Of a stretch of 9,330 bases of DNA, positions 6,031 to 9,330 are shown piece after piece. Made by a program: the position numbers and the translations under genes. Origin of the DNA: Planctomycetota bacterium (GTDB lineage: Bacteria > Planctomycetota > Phycisphaerae > Sedimentisphaerales > Anaerobacaceae); NCBI GenBank assembly GCA_017885385.1, contig JAFNGF010000293.1, positions 1-9,330 on the forward strand. Direction: 5' to 3'. A model generated the notes under the pieces. It had not been told where the DNA came from. It did no database searches and saw only the letters and a program-made list of their open reading frames with translations. How positions within the stretch are numbered: position 1 is the first letter of the stretch; each line of letters begins with the position of its first letter.

Positions 6031-6164
6031 CGGGTCATCAGGAAATCAGGATGCAGGTAGCCGGGATACCAGAAGACCGGAGAAATAAACCTGATAGCCT
6101 GGTAATCTGATACACACAACCTGATACCCTGATGCTCTGATACCCGTGGTGCCTGATGTGTCGT
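6031..6164. repeat. Degenerate CTGATAC/ATCAGG word repeat between prfA and the next gene
   Basis: The 256 bp gap 5959-6214 is dominated by short variants of one word. On the plus strand these include CCTGATAGCC, TCTGATACAC, CCTGATACCC, TGATGCTCTGATACCC and CCTGATGTG, with related ATCAGGAAATCAGG at 6047-6060. On the minus strand this reads as repeated TATCAG(G). No fixed unit length and no spacers, so it is not CRISPR or a simple tandem array. Next to the downstream start codon a second word occurs, ACGAGATACGAG, immediately before ATG 5958. No coding frame or terminator is apparent. Confidence 0.55.
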
Positions 6165-6214
6165 ACGCCGTCATAATTCTCACTTTTTTCTTCGGTCGTG
6201 CTGGTGTTGGGTCT

Positions 6215-7309
6215 TTAGAGGTTTTTCAGTCTCTGCTGGCGGTCGTAGTCTTTTAGTGCCGCAATCAATTCGTGTATGTCACCATCCATTATCTTGTCCA
6301 GGTTGTACAGAGACAGGTTGATTCTATGGTCGGTTACACGGTTTTGCGGGAAGTTATATGTCCTGATCTTTTCGGATCTGTCGCCTGAGCCGATCATAGT
6401 TTTGCGTTGTGACTCGCGCTCGGCCCTTCTTTGGCTGTCATAATATTCATATACTCGAGTTCTTAGTATCCGCCAGGCCTTGGCGCGGTTTTTGTGCTGA
6501 CTTGTCTCATCCTGAATACTGACGGTGATTCCGGTTGCGATATGTTCGAGCCTGATGGCGCTGCTGACCTTGTTGACGTTTTGCCCGCCTGGGCCGCTTG
6601 CCCTGCTGACGTGCTCGGTAACGTCGTTGGGATTGATCTGGATGTCAAGCTCCTCCGGCTCAGGCAGCACTACAACGGTGGCTGCCGATGTATGGATTCT
6701 GCCCTGGGTTTCGGTTTCGGGCACCCGCTGGACGCGGTGTGCGCCGCCTTCATAGCCCAATTCGGACCAGATGCCCGGTCCTTTTATGCTTAGTATGACC
6801 TCACGAAAACCGCCTTTTTCCGTGCTGCTGAAATGGAGCTGCTCAATCTTCCATTTGCGGTCGGCGGCGTATCTGACGTACATATTGTACAAATCGCGCG
6901 CAAAAAGAGCCGCTTCTTCTCCGCCGGTACCCGGTCGTATTTCCATTATGACCGAATCAATGCCCATCTCCTCTGCCATCATCAGCGTGTTCTGGATTTG
7001 TTCAAGCAGGCCGCTGTTTTTCTCTTGGAGCTGATCAAATTCTTCTTTGGCCAAAGCCCTAAGCTCTTTATCTGCCGTGCTATCCTGCAATATCTGCTCG
7101 GCGTCGGCAATGTGGCGTGCCGTTGTTTTGTACTCGCAGTACTTTGCGACTATTGCTTTCAGTTTGCCTTGCTCTTTAGACAGCGCTACCAGCTTGGCGG
7201 AATCGGCAGCAATGGCTGGTTCAGCAAGCTGCTTTTGGATCTCGCTGTAGCGCTGCTCAATCTGGTCGAGCTTGGTCAGCAAGACATCTTTTTTTTCAGG
7301 CATTACCAT
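6215..7309 (-). CDS. prfA: Peptide chain release factor 1
   Basis: Class I release factor, 364 residues, that reads UAA and UAG in the ribosomal A site and triggers peptide release. The N-terminal coiled-coil domain covers about residues 8-110. The RPGTGGEEAALFARDLYNMY segment (125-144) is typical of RF1/RF2. The codon-reading tripeptide is PET (197-199) in RVPETETQGRIHTSA, the position of the RF1 PxT motif, which separates it from RF2 (SPF). The catalytic GGQ is at 241-243, within SGPGGQNVNKVSSAIRLEH; the residue before GGQ is proline rather than the more common alanine. The ATG at 7309 has AGGA eight bases upstream; a second in-frame ATG at 7303 is less well placed. It follows rpmE by 111 bp. 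The GGQ methyltransferase gene prmC, often beside prfA, is not the next gene here. Confidence 0.97.
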   Translation of the reverse strand: MVMPEKKDVLLTKLDQIEQRYSEIQKQLAEPAIAADSAKLVALSKEQGKLKAIVAKYCEYKTTARHIADAEQILQDSTADKELRALAKEEFDQLQEKNSGLLEQIQNTLMMAEEMGIDSVIMEIRPGTGGEEAALFARDLYNMYVRYAADRKWKIEQLHFSSTEKGGFREVILSIKGPGIWSELGYEGGAHRVQRVPETETQGRIHTSAATVVVLPEPEELDIQINPNDVTEHVSRASGPGGQNVNKVSSAIRLEHIATGITVSIQDETSQHKNRAKAWRILRTRVYEYYDSQRRAERESQRKTMIGSGDRSEKIRTYNFPQNRVTDHRINLSLYNLDKIMDGDIHELIAALKDYDRQQRLKNL

Positions 7310-7331
7310 CGATGCGGTCCTGTGAAAGCAA

Positions 7332-7402
7332 AAATAGCGAATAGCAGATAGCGAATAGCAGACAAGTAGGAACTCATGCTAAACGCTTAATGCTAAACGC
7401 TA
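7332..7402. repeat. Word-like repeats between rpmE and prfA
   Basis: The gap 7310-7420 carries two clusters. On the plus strand AATAGCGAATAGCAGATAGCGAATAGCAGA (in pieces, 7333-7362) repeats GCGAATAGCAG with slight variation. GCTAAACGCTTAATGCTAAACGCT (7379-7402) is a 9-base word GCTAAACGC repeated with a 6-base gap. The two words differ from each other and from the words in the other gaps of this window. They lie within the presumed rpmE-prfA transcript, so they would be transcribed as an untranslated spacer. Confidence 0.6.
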
Positions 7403-7420
7403 TTATCGCCCAAAGGCCAG

Positions 7421-7654
7421 CTATTGTTGCTCGTCTTTTTTGTTCTTTTTTATGTAGCTTGTGCCGTACTTCTTTTGGAATCGTTCTATTCGCCCGGCAG
7501 TATCAACATATTTGTGCTTGCCCGTATAGAAGGGATGGCACATCGAGCAAATCTCAGCATGGATTTCTTTGGCGGTACTGCGGGTCTCGAAAGTATTGCC
7601 GCAGCCGCAGTGAACTACTACTTTGTCGTATTTTGGATGTATTCCTTCTTTCAT
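7421..7654 (-). CDS. rpmE: 50S ribosomal protein L31, zinc-binding form
   Basis: 77 residues, component of the large ribosomal subunit at the bridge to the small subunit. It starts MKEGIHPKYDKVVVHCGCG, the classic L31 N-terminus. It keeps CxC (HCGCGNTF) and CxxC (EICSMCHPFYTG) cysteines, so it is the C+ zinc-ribbon form rather than the zinc-free paralogue. HPFYTGKHKYVDTAGRIERFQKKYG is conserved, followed by a lysine-rich tail. The ATG at 7654 has GGAG eight bases upstream, which rules out the in-frame extension to 7687. It is the first gene of a probable rpmE-prfA transcription unit, an arrangement found in several bacterial groups. A good promoter lies 34 bp upstream of the start. Confidence 0.96.
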   Translation of the reverse strand: MKEGIHPKYDKVVVHCGCGNTFETRSTAKEIHAEICSMCHPFYTGKHKYVDTAGRIERFQKKYGTSYIKKNKKDEQQ

Positions 7655-7687
7655 AATTTCAACTCCACGAAATAACAACTTGCCCAT

Positions 7688-7715
7688 ATTCTACCGTGTT
7701 GAACGGGTAATTCAA
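7688..7715 (-). promoter_or_regulatory. Sigma-70-type promoter of rpmE-prfA
   Basis: On the minus strand TTGAAT (7710-7715) and TAGAAT (7688-7693) are separated by 16 bases, matching the -35 and -10 consensus at four and five of six positions. Transcription would start near 7681, leaving a leader of about 27 bases with the rpmE ribosome site inside it. Confidence 0.55.
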
Positions 7716-7723
7716 TTGAATTT

Positions 7724-7752
7724 TTCGAAACGTCGTGCGGTATTGCTATAAT
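7724..7752 (+). promoter_or_regulatory. Extended -10 promoter toward tRNA-Lys
   Basis: TTGCTATAAT ends in a perfect TATAAT at 7747-7752 preceded by the TGn of an extended -10 element. The -35 position (7724-7729, TTCGAA) is poor, as is common for extended -10 promoters. It points at the tRNA, about 110 bp downstream, and is divergent from the rpmE promoter. The precursor would need 5' processing by RNase P. Confidence 0.5.
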
Positions 7753-7868
7753 ATCGTTCTGCGGCCCTAATTTTCTTGAAATGCCGGCTCAGCAGGTGTA
7801 AAGTAAGTTGCAGCCGAAAGGTTCCAGCAGTAGGATTTGTCGGCAATTTGTTTTTCGTGTGTCAGTTG

Positions 7869-7941
7869 GGGCGATTAGCTCAGCTGGTAGAGCATCTGAC
7901 TCTTAATCAGATGGTCGTGGGTTCGAATCCCGCATCGCCCA
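7869..7941 (+). tRNA. tRNA-Lys (anticodon CUU)
   Basis: A complete 73-base cloverleaf. The acceptor stem GGGCGAT (7869-7875) pairs with ATCGCCC (7934-7940) and the discriminator is A7941. D-arm GCTC/GAGC; anticodon stem TCTGA/TCAGA around loop CTCTTAA with anticodon CTT at 7902-7904; T-arm GTGGG-TTCGAAT-CCCGC. CCA is not encoded. It reads AAG lysine codons. The integrase gene on the opposite strand ends inside it, marking it as an integration target whose 3' half is restored by the inserted element. Confidence 0.97.
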
Positions 7942-9308
7942 TTCAAAATCGCGTTTTTGATAGCCCCAGTCGGTATCACCTGTGCAGGTCGATGCACTGA
8001 ATTGCACTGCTGCGCGTCCTGAAACGCCAAATGGGACGCCAGGTTTTTGTCTTGTGGACCTGGCGTATCCAGATTACATCCGTCCGTTCCACTCCTGACC
8101 GCTGCTGCCTTCTGCTCACTTGGGAGCGACAGGTCCGGCAATTTCGCAACCGCCTCGGACTCCTGGCCTCGGAATAGGTGCGTATAGCGGCTCATGGTCA
8201 AGTTTATGTCCGAGTGCCGCATTATTGCCTGGGCCACGCTGGGATGGACCCCATTCGCCGCAAGCCAACTTCCGGTAGTGTGTCTGAGGCTGTGAAAATC
8301 TGCATAGCGGCCCGATTCGTCCACATAAGGAATGTCAGCAGTTTCAAGATCAGCCTGAATCATCTTAGAGGTTTTGTCACCAACGCTGAAAACCCGCACG
8401 CTCGGCAGCTTGCCCTTGAGAAATTCTCTCAGTTCCGTTGCCGTATCTGGCCGCAATGGTAGGACATCCTCCCGCCTGTGCTTGCTGTAGGCCGCCTCGA
8501 CCGTCACCGTACACTTGTCGAGGTCAAACGAGACTACGGTTAGGCTTCTCAATTCGTTGCGCCTCAGGCCCGTCTCTACGGCCAGACGGTAGAGCATGGC
8601 TCTTTCATACCCACTCATGCCAAATCGCCCGCCGGCGGCCCTCGCAGCCTCTAAAAGACGCCTTATTTCGTCCGGCTCAAGCGCCCGGCGGTCGTGACGG
8701 CGATCCGTTCGTACGTTCAGGCCCGTTAAGTGCTGGAGCGGCGATTCGCTGGCCCGCCTGTCCTGGACCATCCACCGGCAAAACTGCTTGGTAGCTTTCA
8801 AGTAGAAATTGAATGTCTGGGCGCTGAGGTTCTTGCTTTGTCGGAACTCCGTCAGCGCCCTCTGCAATCTGCTGGCCACTATGTCCGTCCAAGTGGTGAA
8901 TCTGCAGAGGTCGAACAGCCGCTTTATCTGTGACGCAGTTTGCCTGGCATATTTGCCGGTGCTGCCTTTGCCTAACAGGGACTGCTCAAAGTCTGCCAGA
9001 TGTTCGGACAGAGGTTTGCCCGCTGCCGCCCGCGTGCGGTCCAACAAGCCGATATTTGCAAGCCGGACGCGCAACTTCAGCGGGACCTGCTCAAGCCAGC
9101 GGCTCAGTTCGGGACCGGGCTCCTGACCTGCTATCCGGCAGGCAACCAGGCGCTCGATCTGCCGGCCCAAGGCCTCGGACTGGGCCTTGTCTGAGAACCC
9201 CGGAAAGCGCCGTGTGATTTGCAGGTGGTCTTGAAGTTCGATCCACCACTTTTTCAGCTCCCTTTTTTGTCCTAACCTGTCTTTGTATGTTGGTTTGAAG
9301 ACTCGCAT
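7875..9308 (-). CDS. Tyrosine recombinase (integrase) of a tRNA-integrated element
   Basis: 477 residues. A DNA-binding core-binding (SAM-like) domain lies at about 90-200. The catalytic domain follows, with all expected residues: R249 (ETGLRRNELRSL), K276 (AAYSKHRRED), H339 and R342 (DFHSLRHTT), H365 (IMRHSD) and nucleophile Y375 (MSRYTHLF). It cuts and joins DNA at attP and attB to insert or excise the element. Style and spacing match integrases I associate with planctomycetes. A tail of about 100 residues follows the tyrosine. Its last 22 (456-477, NGRCGIRTHDHLIKSQML...) are the antisense translation of the tRNA-Lys gene, and the TAA stop lies at tRNA bases 7-9. The ATG at 9308 has AAGGTGAG just upstream. 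Base composition looks more GC-rich than the genes to the left, as expected for imported DNA. Confidence 0.93.
   Translation of the reverse strand: MRVFKPTYKDRLGQKRELKKWWIELQDHLQITRRFPGFSDKAQSEALGRQIERLVACRIAGQEPGPELSRWLEQVPLKLRVRLANIGLLDRTRAAAGKPLSEHLADFEQSLLGKGSTGKYARQTASQIKRLFDLCRFTTWTDIVASRLQRALTEFRQSKNLSAQTFNFYLKATKQFCRWMVQDRRASESPLQHLTGLNVRTDRRHDRRALEPDEIRRLLEAARAAGGRFGMSGYERAMLYRLAVETGLRRNELRSLTVVSFDLDKCTVTVEAAYSKHRREDVLPLRPDTATELREFLKGKLPSVRVFSVGDKTSKMIQADLETADIPYVDESGRYADFHSLRHTTGSWLAANGVHPSVAQAIMRHSDINLTMSRYTHLFRGQESEAVAKLPDLSLPSEQKAAAVRSGTDGCNLDTPGPQDKNLASHLAFQDAQQCNSVHRPAQVIPTGAIKNAILNGRCGIRTHDHLIKSQMLYQLS
7900..7941 (+). other. Inferred attachment site (attL/attR core) in the 3' half of tRNA-Lys
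   Basis: Integrases that use tRNA genes normally recombine within the segment from the anticodon loop to the 3' end. The integrase gene abuts and runs into this segment, so the element extends rightward from here and the crossover should lie in about these bases. The partner copy of the repeat is not in the window, so the exact core cannot be set. Confidence 0.6.
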
Positions 9309-9330
9309 AATCTCACCTTGCCTTTCGCTT

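Noticed and set aside
6494..6793. Plus-strand open frames inside prfA
   Set aside because: These are antisense shadows of a conserved gene, without ribosome sites or recognisable protein features.
7332..7402. A possible CRISPR array
   Set aside because: Repeat words are 9-12 bases, imperfect and not separated by regular unique spacers, and no cas genes are present.
7943..7960. TCAAAA/TTTTGA hairpin just past the tRNA as a terminator
   Set aside because: The stem is all but pure A-T with no following U-run and lies in integrase coding sequence.

Overview
The window reads as a chromosomal segment of a mesophilic bacterium of moderate GC. It is most likely from the Planctomycetota, perhaps a Phycisphaerae- or Sedimentisphaerales-like lineage. 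That assignment is an inference from three things: the style of the tyrosine integrase, a release factor 1 with a GPGGQ loop, and intergenic gaps filled with word-like low-complexity repeats. It comes from memory of such genomes, not from a search. All protein genes lie on the minus strand, so the biological order runs from the right edge to the left. The only plus-strand gene is a tRNA.

From right to left, 7875-9308 encodes a tyrosine integrase whose last codons are read antisense through a tRNA-Lys(CUU) gene (7869-7941). This marks the left end of an integrated element that continues beyond the right edge. Next are rpmE (7421-7654) and prfA (6215-7309), a translation pair with a recognisable minus-strand promoter at 7688-7715. 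A repeat-rich gap of 256 bp separates them from a 361-residue protein (4873-5958). Its N-terminal half resembles archaeal-type adenylate kinases and its C-terminal half resembles nucleoside 2-deoxyribosyltransferases. I do not recognise this combination as a named family.

A compact toxin-antitoxin-like cassette follows (4011-4781). It holds a HicB-like antitoxin broken by a one-base deletion, a DUF4258 protein and a YgiT-type zinc-finger protein, tightly packed or overlapping. Two small membrane proteins of unknown function lie downstream (3310-3957). The upstream one seems to lack a normal start codon.

The left third holds deoC (2537-3268), pabB (927-2414) and pabC (1-804, C-terminus cut by the window edge). 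PabB makes 4-amino-4-deoxychorismate and PabC converts it to p-aminobenzoate for folate synthesis; the glutaminase subunit PabA is not visible. The 122 bp gaps on either side of pabB each hold an inverted-repeat element. One of these supplies the end of the pabB reading frame.

No gene-free stretch exceeds 300 bases. The strongest leads are the kinase/deoxyribosyltransferase-like fusion, the frameshifted antitoxin cassette, the integrase-tRNA antisense overlap, and the inverted-repeat element between pabB and pabC.
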